A DNA stretch of 20,259 bases from Thermoplasmatales archaeon. GTDB lineage: Archaea > Thermoplasmatota > Thermoplasmata > Thermoplasmatales > GCA-001856825. Each line of letters opens with the position of its first letter. The first letter of the stretch is position 1. This document shows, piece after piece, positions 14,329-20,259 of the stretch. Both the position numbers and the translations under genes were made by a program. The notes under the pieces are model-generated. The model was given only the letters and a program-made list of their open reading frames with translations, was not told the DNA's origin and ran no database searches. The stretch is from assembly GCA_014874235.1 (NCBI GenBank), contig JACWAC010000004.1:1-20259 (forward strand). Reading direction: 5' to 3'.

Positions 14329-14979
14329 ATGCCAGAAGTTGAAAAAGTGAAGGCGGTATTCAAGGAAATACCCTCAATCTATGACCGTATGAATACCTAC
14401 ATGTCACTGGGTATGGACATTTTCTGGCGGCAAAAACTCCTGCGGCTGGTAAAAGGTAAGAGCAGAATTCTGGATGTTGGAACCGGTACTGGAAAACTTG
14501 AAAGCCTGGCGGGGTTCAGAGATAATTTCATCGGACTTGACGTGACGAGAGAGATGATAGCATTAAACGGTAATCAAGGAAGATTACTTCTTGCATCTGC
14601 CACTGACATGCCGATCAAGGACAGCGCTTTCGATGCGATCGTATCTTCATTTGTGCTGAGGAATCTCCCATCTACGCAAGAATACTTCAGGGAAGCAATC
14701 AGGACGCTCCGTGATGGGGGGATAATGGCCAATCTCGATGCATTCCCGGAAAGGAGGAGATTTTTGGCAGAATTCTTTTCCCTATACTTCTACAAGTTAC
14801 TGCCCAAGCTGGCAAAACTCGCTTCCTCATCAGATTCTTACAGCTATCTTGCGATGACAGTGAAGAACTTCAAGACACCAGAAGTGATTGCAGATGAGAT
14901 GAAACTGGCAGGTTTCAAAGACATCAGAATCAAGAGGTTCCTGTCGCCTTCAGCCGCCATTGTGTATGGAACAAAGTAG
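14329..14979 (+). CDS. UbiE/MenG-type SAM methyltransferase
   Basis: This 216-aa class I methyltransferase begins with the UbiE-type lead-in IYDRMNTYMSLGMDIFWR (17-34). Motif I ILDVGTGTGKLE (47-58), motif II IGLDVTREMI, then ATDMPIKDSAFDAIVSSFVLRNL and a YSYLAMTVKNFKTPEVIADEMKLAGF segment match demethylmenaquinone methyltransferases. Expected reaction: SAM-dependent C-methylation of demethylmenaquinone. ATG 14329 is used because ATGs at 14321 and 14325 run into early stops. A Trm112-like gene follows after 59 bp with its own TATA-like box. Since Trm112 proteins activate class I methyltransferases, this enzyme could be a Trm112 client rather than a classic stand-alone UbiE. Quinone role likely, not certain. 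Confidence 0.85.
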   Translation: MPEVEKVKAVFKEIPSIYDRMNTYMSLGMDIFWRQKLLRLVKGKSRILDVGTGTGKLESLAGFRDNFIGLDVTREMIALNGNQGRLLLASATDMPIKDSAFDAIVSSFVLRNLPSTQEYFREAIRTLRDGGIMANLDAFPERRRFLAEFFSLYFYKLLPKLAKLASSSDSYSYLAMTVKNFKTPEVIADEMKLAGFKDIRIKRFLSPSAAIVYGTK

Positions 14980-15011
14980 TTGGTTTCACTCAGAAAATTC
15001 TTACCAAATCT

Positions 15012-15020
15012 ATTAATTTA
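15012..15020 (+). promoter_or_regulatory. TATA-like box for the trm112-nreA operon
   Basis: ATTAATTTA lies 19-27 nt before ATG 15039, which fits leaderless transcription. Confidence 0.45.
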
Positions 15021-15038
15021 TAGAACTATTCAGCGATT

Positions 15039-15212
15039 ATGAAGAAAGATCTTCTTGACATTATATGCTGCCCAGTTTGTAAAGAAGACCTTATTTTGAA
15101 GATCAACAAACTTGAAGGGGAAGAGATCGTAGAGGGAACTCTGGAATGCGTTAAATGCCACAACAAGTATCCCATCGAAGAAGGGATACCGAATCTACTT
15201 CCACCAGAATGA
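15039..15212 (+). CDS. trm112: Trm112-like zinc-binding protein, 57 aa
   Basis: This short gene starts with KKDLLDIICCPVCKEDL and ends with YPIEEGIPNLLPPE, the two hallmarks of the Trm112p family. Two Cys pairs, C11-x2-C14 and C37-x2-C40, form a zinc ribbon. Archaeal Trm112 binds and activates several methyltransferases acting on tRNA, rRNA and translation factors. It sits 59 bp after a class I methyltransferase and overlaps nreA by 4 nt (ATGA), so Trm112 and NreA are co-translated. At 57 codons it is easily missed by gene callers. Confidence 0.88.
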   Translation: MKKDLLDIICCPVCKEDLILKINKLEGEEIVEGTLECVKCHNKYPIEEGIPNLLPPE

Positions 15213-16438
15213 TGAACTTAGACGAAGAGATTAAGAAAATACCAGTAAGTCTTTGCATCAGATGCAAGGGAGCAAAACTGCTCTGCGGCAAGTCTGCCTG
15301 TCCTATTGTATCAAAGGTGTATCTAACTCAGAGCATTCCTGTAAACGTCAACGACGTTTCGGGTGACAGCCCTCCATCTGTCTTTGTAGGCAGTTACGGA
15401 TATCCCAAGGTCCGGATCGGTCCCGCCCTTCCGATAAGACGGGGGGATACTGCGATTTACGAACGCCCAGATCAATGGAGTCAACTCTCTGTTGACGATA
15501 TCGCTAAACTTCGCTTTTCACTCTACCGAGGTTACAAGGTTCTGCCCATAGCATCACCTTCTGATCCAAATAGCTACCTTCTTGAACTCCACGACTTGAT
15601 ACTCTCTTCCAAGCCAGTTTTCAGCGAGATAGAATACTCCTCTCTAGAGAGAAAAATTCATTTTTCTGCAGAGTCACAACCGTTCGGTCCGGGAGGTTAT
15701 GCGAAGAACTTCTACCACGAAAGTTCTCCTTCACTCCCAAAAGTTGAGAAGATTTACTATGATACGGATTTGAAGACTGTGGATGCGTTAGAACTTCTGT
15801 ACCCTGAGACATCTATATACACGTTAGAAAAGGTCTTTTCTGCAGGAATGCTAGGAAGAAAGAGAAAGAGGAAGATAGTACCAACCAGGTGGTCAATAAC
15901 GGCGGTTGACAAAACTCTGTCGGATCAGATGATTCCTGAGATAAGGAACTACAATGAGGTCGAAGGAAACATCTATTTTCATTACAAAAGAATCGGAAAT
16001 GAATACTACATCATGATCATACCGGGGGATTATTCGTACGAGATGATAGAGCAGTGGAACAACGGCTCAATATGGACCGGCCCCAGGACTGCAAGTGCGG
16101 AGGGAGACTATGAAAAACCTGGAAGAATGGTCTTAAATCCTAAAATAGCGGGCGCATTCTTTGCAGCCAGATTACCAATATTGGAATACCTAAAGGGGAA
16201 GGAAAGAAAAGGGAACATCATGGTGTTCAGGTTCATTGATGGAGACTACACAATGCCGCTTGGAGTGTGGCAGGTCAGAGAAAATGTGAAAATGGCAATG
16301 AGGGAAGAAAATTATCTAGACAGTATAGATCGGTTTTTCGAAATAATAAGAATCAGAAGGAAGGTAGATTTGCGAGCCAGTAGTAAGACGTACCAAATAG
16401 TTAAACAACAGAAGAAGATAACAGAGTACGTGAACTGA
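15209..16438 (+). CDS. nreA: DNA repair protein NreA
   Basis: This 409-aa archaeal protein is linked in haloarchaea to nucleotide-excision-type repair with PCNA. The N-terminal zinc motif is C16-x2-C19-x6-C26-x4-C31 (LCIRCKGAKLLCGKSACPI). It is followed by the conserved body (VFVGSYGYPKVRIGPALPI; FGPGGYAKNFYHE; MLGRKRKRKIVPTRWSITAVDK). The last residues QKKITEYVN match a PIP box: Q401, I404, Y407, V408. Start: tandem ATGs at 15209 and 15212; 15209 overlaps the trm112 stop by 4 nt. The frame is open further upstream, but that is trm112 read in another frame and should not be used. The stop is directly followed by the ATG of the LigB-like gene. Confidence 0.92.
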   Translation: MMNLDEEIKKIPVSLCIRCKGAKLLCGKSACPIVSKVYLTQSIPVNVNDVSGDSPPSVFVGSYGYPKVRIGPALPIRRGDTAIYERPDQWSQLSVDDIAKLRFSLYRGYKVLPIASPSDPNSYLLELHDLILSSKPVFSEIEYSSLERKIHFSAESQPFGPGGYAKNFYHESSPSLPKVEKIYYDTDLKTVDALELLYPETSIYTLEKVFSAGMLGRKRKRKIVPTRWSITAVDKTLSDQMIPEIRNYNEVEGNIYFHYKRIGNEYYIMIIPGDYSYEMIEQWNNGSIWTGPRTASAEGDYEKPGRMVLNPKIAGAFFAARLPILEYLKGKERKGNIMVFRFIDGDYTMPLGVWQVRENVKMAMREENYLDSIDRFFEIIRIRRKVDLRASSKTYQIVKQQKKITEYVN

Positions 16439-17209
16439 ATGTCATTAGCCAGGACGTATCTGATACCTCATGGTGATGAAATCCTTTCTTTTCCGAATTC
16501 AGAAAGCAGGGTATTGAATGGCGAGATATCGAAAGCAACAAAAGACGATCAATCGGAAACAGTGTTGATTATCAGCCCGCACTCTCTGCGAATACCCTCT
16601 GGACTTCCAGTCATTAACACACAATACCTTTCAGGATCCTACATGATCGGAAAAAATGTTGTCAAAGGAGATTACGAAACAGACAGGAACCTCAACTCTC
16701 ACCTGGTGAAAAAGTCCAGATATTTCGTCGAAACTAATTTTGTTACAACGGAGGGTAAACTTTCCAATTTTCCAGTTGACTTTGGCACGCTGATACCACT
16801 CACATTCTTCTGTGACAAGAAAATTTCTATGTTGGGTCAATGGAGGACGTCCAAGAGGGAAGTGTTGATAGAACTTGGAAGGAAAATGTTCGATGTCGTC
16901 TCGAAGCTTGATACAAAGATTTCAGTTGTTTTCAGCGCTGATCAGGCTCATACGCACAAGAAGACTGGACCTTATGGTTTTGATGCAAGAGCGAAGACGT
17001 ACGATAAGATGGTGGTAAATGCTATCAAGAAAAATCAATTCGATGACTTAATCGCACTGGACGACAACTTCCTGAATGGTGCTAAACCCGATAGCTACTG
17101 GAATTTGTTGATGTTTCATGGCTTTACGGAACGTGGAAAACTAATCCCTAAGCTCCACCATTACTATCTACAGGAATACTTCGGTATGTTATTGGCAACT
17201 GCCAAATGA
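16439..17209 (+). CDS. LigB-type class III extradiol dioxygenase-like protein
   Basis: This 256-aa protein of the LigB superfamily has the expected N-terminal metal ligand H11 in LIPHGDEIL and H48 in IISPHSLRI. It also has VDFGTLIPLTFF at the position of the DHG/A-x-xPL block, and SADQAHTHKKTGPYGFDA near the C-terminal third. Members include protocatechuate-type ring-cleaving dioxygenases and the MEMO group, some of which are not dioxygenases. No aromatic-degradation genes lie nearby, so a catabolic role is unsupported. ATG 16439 follows the nreA TGA without a gap, so the three genes trm112, nreA and this one behave as one translation unit. Substrate unknown; the neighbours hint at a housekeeping role. 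Confidence 0.8.
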   Translation: MSLARTYLIPHGDEILSFPNSESRVLNGEISKATKDDQSETVLIISPHSLRIPSGLPVINTQYLSGSYMIGKNVVKGDYETDRNLNSHLVKKSRYFVETNFVTTEGKLSNFPVDFGTLIPLTFFCDKKISMLGQWRTSKREVLIELGRKMFDVVSKLDTKISVVFSADQAHTHKKTGPYGFDARAKTYDKMVVNAIKKNQFDDLIALDDNFLNGAKPDSYWNLLMFHGFTERGKLIPKLHHYYLQEYFGMLLATAK

Positions 17210-17248
17210 AAAAGAAAAAATTATTATTTACGCAATACTGACGACTAA

Positions 17249-17321
17249 GGGCTCGTGGTCTAGCGGCTATGACGTCTCCCTGACACGGAGGAGACCACCG
17301 GTTCGAATCCGGTCGAGCCCA
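17249..17321 (+). tRNA. tRNA-Val (anticodon GAC)
   Basis: A complete cloverleaf is present: acceptor GGGCTCG (17249-17255) pairs with CGAGCCC (17314-17320), discriminator A at 17321. The D stem is GTC/GAC. Anticodon stem TCTCC/GGAGG has one T-G pair and loop CTGACAC with GAC at 17282-17284. T arm is ACCGG-TTCGAAT-CCGGT. There is no intron and no encoded CCA. An AT-rich box (ATTATTTA, about 17223-17230) lies upstream. No integrase or repeated 3' end is nearby, so this tRNA shows no sign of being an integration site. Confidence 0.97.
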
Positions 17322-17340
17322 TAACCCAGACGGTATAAAT

Positions 17341-17457
17341 TCAAGACGAAAATAGCCATTTTACGTGGTCTGTGAGCAATTTTGCAGGGCCCAGATTTCG
17401 ATTCCGTTTCCGTACTCCCCAAATATAGAAAAGACCCACTACCGTAACAACGATCAT
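17341..17457 (-). CDS. Possible 38-aa membrane peptide
   Basis: The ATG at 17457 opens a 38-codon frame with one clear hydrophobic helix (MIVVTVVGLFYIWG, residues 1-14), an RKRNR cluster just after it and an amphipathic tail ending WLFSS. The positive-inside arrangement is that of a small membrane protein. The frame upstream stays open only to a TAA nine codons earlier. The near-palindromic TATTTAAA at 17485-17492 lies about 30 nt upstream and could serve both this frame and the helicase on the other strand. The family is not recognised, and it may be chance. Confidence 0.35.
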   Translation of the reverse strand: MIVVTVVGLFYIWGVRKRNRNLGPAKLLTDHVKWLFSS

Positions 17458-17483
17458 AAGTGCAACCCCCGGGAAAAAAATTG

Positions 17484-17506
17484 TTTAAATAGTTGTTCGC
17501 ACTATT
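17484..17506. promoter_or_regulatory. TATA-like box with overlapping 6-bp inverted repeat
   Basis: TTTAAATAG (17484-17492) is nearly symmetric and could serve both strands. The inverted repeat AATAGT (17488-17493) / ACTATT (17501-17506), 7-nt spacer, overlaps it and would suit a repressor site. Transcription from here would give the DEAD-box gene a leader of about 55 nt. Confidence 0.4.
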
Positions 17507-17542
17507 CGAAGGACGATAAAAGCCGGGTTACTAACAGTATTC

Positions 17543-17552
17543 TGATTTTTAT
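17543..17552 (+). promoter_or_regulatory. Proximal TATA-like box for the DEAD-box gene
   Basis: The stretch GATTTTTATT lies 17-26 nt before ATG 17569 and could give a leaderless transcript, as an alternative to the box at 17484-17492. Confidence 0.35.
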
Positions 17553-17568
17553 TGAAATGTGTATAGAA

Positions 17569-18879
17569 ATGAAAACATTCAAAGAATTTGAATTGAAGAG
17601 AGAACTCTTAGAGAGTCTTGACAAGATTAACTTCATCAACCCTACAGAGGTGCAGGAGAAATCCATACCTCTAGCCCTTGATGGAAATGACATAATGGTA
17701 AAGTCCAAGTCGGGGACAGGTAAAACGGCAGCGTTTCTTGTACCGACAATACAGAAGCTGGAAGCAAAGGATGCGATGGGCGCCATCGTTGTGGTTCCAA
17801 CGAGAGAACTTGCGATTCAGGTTTTCAGTTTGGTCCAGAAACTGACTGCTAGATCGAAGATCAAGGGTATTCTGGTCTACGGGGGAAAGTCGATCTATGC
17901 CCAGATGGACTTGCTAAGGGAGCATCCCAATATAGTTGTGGGAACGCCCGGAAGGATCATAGATCTGATGAAACGTGGAGAACTAAAGGTAAATCATACG
18001 AAGATTCTAGTTCTGGACGAGGCCGACGTAATGCTTGATATGGGATTCATAGAAGACGTGGAATACATAATGTCCATCATGCCAAGGGAGAGGCAAATCT
18101 TGCTATTCTCAGCGACAATGCCAGAACGGATAACAAAACTTTCTGAAAAGTACATGAGACATCCGAAATATCTCAGCATCAGTCAGGACAAGGAGCTGAC
18201 TGTCACATCTATAACCCACGATTATGCAATGTCAAGTTCATCTGCAAAGCTTGCGACCCTCTTCACATACATCAGCGAGTTCAAACCCAGAAAGTCCATA
18301 ATATTTTCAGACACGAAACACAATGCAGACTATCTCTACAGAGCCTTAATTGGACAGGGATACAAAGCAACAGTGATGCACGGCAATCTAAGTCAATCTC
18401 AGAGGGAGAGAGCACTTGGAGATTTCAGGAGAGATGCGCAATTCCTTGTAGCAACGAACGTTGCGGCGAGGGGACTTGACATAACCGGCATTTCTAATGT
18501 AATAAATTACGATACTCCTTCAGACCCCTTCGTGTACGTCCATCGTGTAGGTAGATCGGCAAGGATGGGTGCCGATGGTGCCGCCTTCTCCATTGTCACC
18601 CCCGATGACATGAGTCTGATACGAGAAATAGAACGATCGGTAAGGATAAGGATGAAACGTGTTGAACTTGATAGTCAAATTAGCCAGAAGATGTCTCTCG
18701 AGATAGCTAACCTAAAGCTTAAAAGGTCAGAAGAACGAAAGAATCCGAACGGAAATAGATTCGACAGAGGCAGACGCATTGGGAACAAGAGTGCTCACGG
18801 TCAAGGCGTACCGTTCAGAAGACGCCAAGATGACGATCACAGATCAAACGGTTTCCATAGACCTCACCGAAGGTCATAA
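17569..18879 (+). CDS. DEAD-box ATP-dependent RNA helicase
   Basis: This 436-aa SF2 helicase has every standard motif: Q motif with NPTEVQ (24-29), motif I SKSGTGKT (46-53), Ia PTREL (77-81), GG, Ib TPGR (126-129), II DEAD (150-153), III SAT (181-183), then VATNVAARGLDI and HRVGRSARMG in the second RecA domain. The C-terminal ~45 residues form a basic Arg/Asn/His-rich tail (GRRIGNKSAHGQGV, FRRRQDDDHR) likely to bind RNA without specificity. ATG 17569 starts just before the first conserved residue. A longer frame back to 17365 is open but has no family similarity and crosses the promoter. ATG 17557 would add four residues. Expected work: RNA remodelling in ribosome assembly or at low temperature. 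It stands as a single gene after tRNA-Val. Confidence 0.95.
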   Translation: MKTFKEFELKRELLESLDKINFINPTEVQEKSIPLALDGNDIMVKSKSGTGKTAAFLVPTIQKLEAKDAMGAIVVVPTRELAIQVFSLVQKLTARSKIKGILVYGGKSIYAQMDLLREHPNIVVGTPGRIIDLMKRGELKVNHTKILVLDEADVMLDMGFIEDVEYIMSIMPRERQILLFSATMPERITKLSEKYMRHPKYLSISQDKELTVTSITHDYAMSSSSAKLATLFTYISEFKPRKSIIFSDTKHNADYLYRALIGQGYKATVMHGNLSQSQRERALGDFRRDAQFLVATNVAARGLDITGISNVINYDTPSDPFVYVHRVGRSARMGADGAAFSIVTPDDMSLIREIERSVRIRMKRVELDSQISQKMSLEIANLKLKRSEERKNPNGNRFDRGRRIGNKSAHGQGVPFRRRQDDDHRSNGFHRPHRRS

Positions 18880-19177
18880 GAAACAGAATTTTGCAACATT
18901 CCCTCATTGGTTTGCCCCTTCTAGATCGTAGGAACGGGATTTGAAAGTTATCCATAAGTATAGTAGGCTCGTCTTCTGTCATATCTATTCGAACTAGATT
19001 TGGTGTTCATACGGTAGGAAGTATTTGCTTCCATAATCGAACTGAGTAGAAACAAAGGAGCGTAGGTAAAGAACTGATTTTTGATAAATAGGACAGTCCA
19101 TAAAAATAAAATCCAAAATTCAATTGCCTTTACTTTAAATCGAACGGGCGCGATTAATCTTCAGAACATTCCGCTGA

Positions 19178-19369
19178 AAAGAACCTCCCAATTACCGAAG
19201 GCGTAGTAGAGCTCTGCCGATTGCGATAGCACCTGTGGTAGCTGTCGTGGTTCTTGCTTATGACGAAAAGCAAGCGATGGCAGGCAGTTTCATTCAGACC
19301 GCATCTCCACATTCTACTGTTTTCTGCCATCTCTGGGAAAGTAATATATATGTCAGTCTGGTAAAATAA
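19178..19369 (+). pseudogene. Possible remnant of a pilin-like or membrane-anchored gene
   Basis: A stop-to-stop frame reads RRRSRALPIAIAPVVAVVVL early on: a basic cluster followed by a hydrophobic helix, reminiscent of archaeal type IV pilin N-termini. The remainder shows no recognisable domain. There is no ATG before the hydrophobic stretch, an in-frame TGA lies at 19175-19177, and the 3' part runs through the promoter of the next gene. This looks like decay or coincidence rather than a working gene. Confidence 0.25.
19342..19350 (+). promoter_or_regulatory. TATA-like box for the surface protein gene
   Basis: TAATATATA is centred about 29 nt before ATG 19375, which fits leaderless expression. 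Confidence 0.5.
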
Positions 19370-19374
19370 ACCGA

Positions 19375-20157
19375 ATGACAGAAGGTGGGAATGAGAAGGA
19401 AAGGTCTTACACACTAGTTGCAGTCGTCTTAGCGATAATCATAATCGTCGCAATTGTAGGATATGCCGCTATCATCCCACGCCCCATGCCTTCAACAAAC
19501 TTCCATCAATTGGGACTGCTCTTGGAGACCAGCGAAAATTACAATTTCAGCAGCAGTCCTCCACCCCCCTCAGCGGATATAAAGGGAAATGCAACGGTTG
19601 CTGTGTACGGAGGGACATACACGACCATCTCTCCGAGAGAGAATATAACGCTGAGAATAGAGTTGCAAAATCTGGGAACCGGCGCCCTCAACAGACCGAT
19701 TGGAGATTCCTGGCCAGTAGAGAATGGTCTGGTCAGGGGACCGTCCGGTAATCTGTCACCCCAAGACGGAACGTACTACAGTGGGTGCTTCGGATATTAC
19801 TATCCATACGGATTTGCTGTGTTCATGGGCAATGTTTCGCAAGCCACTATTGGCAGTGCTACTCCTCTTGCCGTCTACTATCCGGGAGTTTTCTCGTGTC
19901 CAGCGATCGGTGGGTTCGACAACTATACTATACAGGCTAACAGCGACGTTGCAATACTTACGGGACCGAATACCCCGTTAAACCTGACTCTGTTCTCATC
20001 CTTTTCTTTTAGCGGATACTACACCTCAGGATCCAATTTTACAGCTAATTATACAAATAAAGACTATCAATTCAGCTACTTTCCTCAGGGAGTGTACACA
20101 ATAGTCGTAGAAGATGAATGGGGAGCAGTGGTTTATATGTATTTTACTATAACATGA
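19375..20157 (+). CDS. Membrane-anchored, sequon-rich surface protein
   Basis: This 260-aa protein has a short charged N-terminus, one membrane span (about residues 13-34, TLVAVVLAIIIIVAIVGYAA) and a long extracytoplasmic domain rich in Tyr, Phe, Gly, Ser and Thr. Nine N-glycosylation sequons are present (N57, 72, 90, 126, 153, 183, 203, 221, 225). Only two cysteines occur, C138 and C175, a likely disulfide. A proline run (SPPPPS, 61-66) separates the span from the beta-rich part. The C-terminal GVYTIVVEDEWGAVVYMYFTIT resembles the closing strands of an Ig-like or similar beta sandwich. Family not recognised. Dense sequons suit a glycosylated cell-surface protein of a wall-less acidophile. 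It is a single gene with its own promoter. Confidence 0.75.
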   Translation: MTEGGNEKERSYTLVAVVLAIIIIVAIVGYAAIIPRPMPSTNFHQLGLLLETSENYNFSSSPPPPSADIKGNATVAVYGGTYTTISPRENITLRIELQNLGTGALNRPIGDSWPVENGLVRGPSGNLSPQDGTYYSGCFGYYYPYGFAVFMGNVSQATIGSATPLAVYYPGVFSCPAIGGFDNYTIQANSDVAILTGPNTPLNLTLFSSFSFSGYYTSGSNFTANYTNKDYQFSYFPQGVYTIVVEDEWGAVVYMYFTIT

Positions 20158-20229
20158 CAAATTCATTGTGTAAACGTCTGTTCTAGCGACGGAGGTACTC
20201 TGGAATATCATACCGTTGCTAGAGAGGCC

Positions 20230-20259
20230 ATGACAAAAGTAAGTGCTATCTGGAACATT
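20230..20259 (+). CDS. Possible start of a further gene, cut by the window end
   Basis: ATG 20230 opens a frame (TKVSAIWNI) that stays open to the edge, ten codons in all. AATATCAT at 20204-20211 is about 22 nt upstream, roughly at promoter distance. Too short to judge. Confidence 0.2.
   Translation, partial: MTKVSAIWNI

Larger units (their letters stand above)
18880..19374. other. 495-bp intergenic region
   Basis: No firm gene is seen. It holds a 5-bp inverted repeat GGAAG/CTTCC (19017-19032), an AT-rich stretch at about 19075-19135, an open hydrophobic frame without a start codon (19178-19369), and the TATA-like box of the next gene (19342-19350). Confidence 0.6.

Noticed and set aside
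15155..15208. N-terminal extension of nreA from an upstream ATG
   Set aside because: The extension is the trm112 sequence read in another frame; NreA similarity and the ATGA overlap favour the start at 15209.
17365..17568. 68-residue N-terminal extension of the DEAD-box helicase
   Set aside because: It crosses the promoter elements, has no helicase similarity, and conserved sequence begins right at ATG 17569.
18979..19006. tRNA-like T arm (ATCTA-TTCGAAC-TAGAT)
   Set aside because: The loop matches a T loop, but the stem is AT-rich and lacks the conserved closing G-C pair, and no matching acceptor or anticodon arm lies upstream. Neither a tRNA nor a convincing attachment-site remnant.
19154..19414. 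86-codon minus-strand frame across the surface gene promoter
   Set aside because: It overlaps the promoter and first codons of the supported gene, is rich in Cys, His and Ser in a shadow-like way, and shows no domain.
1..20259. CRISPR array, transposon ends, integrase or prophage signs
   Set aside because: No regularly spaced repeats, no terminal inverted repeats with a transposase and no phage genes were seen; the genes are mainly housekeeping.

Overview
The window looks like chromosomal DNA from a euryarchaeon of the Thermoplasmatales or a close relative. I base this on the gene content: isopentenyl phosphate kinase next to type 2 IPP isomerase, archaeal UMP kinase, Dph6, archaeal ZPR1, NreA, HerA, a MenA-like prenyltransferase and UbiE-type methyltransferase, and a B12-binding radical SAM protein of a Thermoplasma-type family. 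AT-rich TATA-like boxes also sit about 22-32 bp upstream of many start codons, as expected for leaderless transcripts. Base composition is moderate and coding density is high. The genus cannot be fixed from the sequence alone.

Left part (1-3335, minus strand): a two-gene helicase/nuclease unit. An AddB-like protein with a PD-(D/E)XK nuclease and Fe-S cysteines is followed at once by a UvrD/AddA-like helicase that runs off the left edge. A 510-bp non-coding stretch (3336-3845) holds a perfect 7-bp inverted repeat beside a TATA-like run and two tiny overlapping reading frames, one hydrophobic.

3873-6875: a small unknown gene meets, tail to tail, a minus-strand operon of aminotransferase, HerA ATPase and DUF357 protein. 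Both meeting genes take their stop codon from the same CTAG. 6944-9179: a plus-strand operon of isopentenyl phosphate kinase, IPP isomerase and ZPR1 zinc finger, the last steps of the archaeal mevalonate route plus a translation-linked factor. 9169-10928: a minus-strand pair, Dph6 diphthamide ligase and a saccharopine-dehydrogenase-like oxidoreductase.

11017-14979: a probable quinone/lipid neighbourhood of B12-binding radical SAM enzyme, MenA-like prenyltransferase and UbiE-type methyltransferase, with UMP kinase on the opposite strand. pyrH and ubiE fire from a 41-bp shared promoter region. 15039-17209: Trm112-like zinc protein (57 aa), NreA DNA-repair protein with a C-terminal PCNA-binding motif, and a LigB-type dioxygenase-like protein, packed with no gaps. 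Then come tRNA-Val(GAC), a possible 38-aa membrane peptide on the minus strand, and a DEAD-box RNA helicase with a possible 5' leader. 18880-19374 is mostly non-coding with a possible decayed hydrophobic reading frame. 19375-20157 encodes a membrane-anchored, sequon-rich surface protein, and a new gene may begin at 20230.

No CRISPR array, insertion sequence or integrase was seen. The least explained items are the AddAB-like pair, the radical SAM/MenA neighbourhood, and the small membrane-peptide frames in the intergenic regions.
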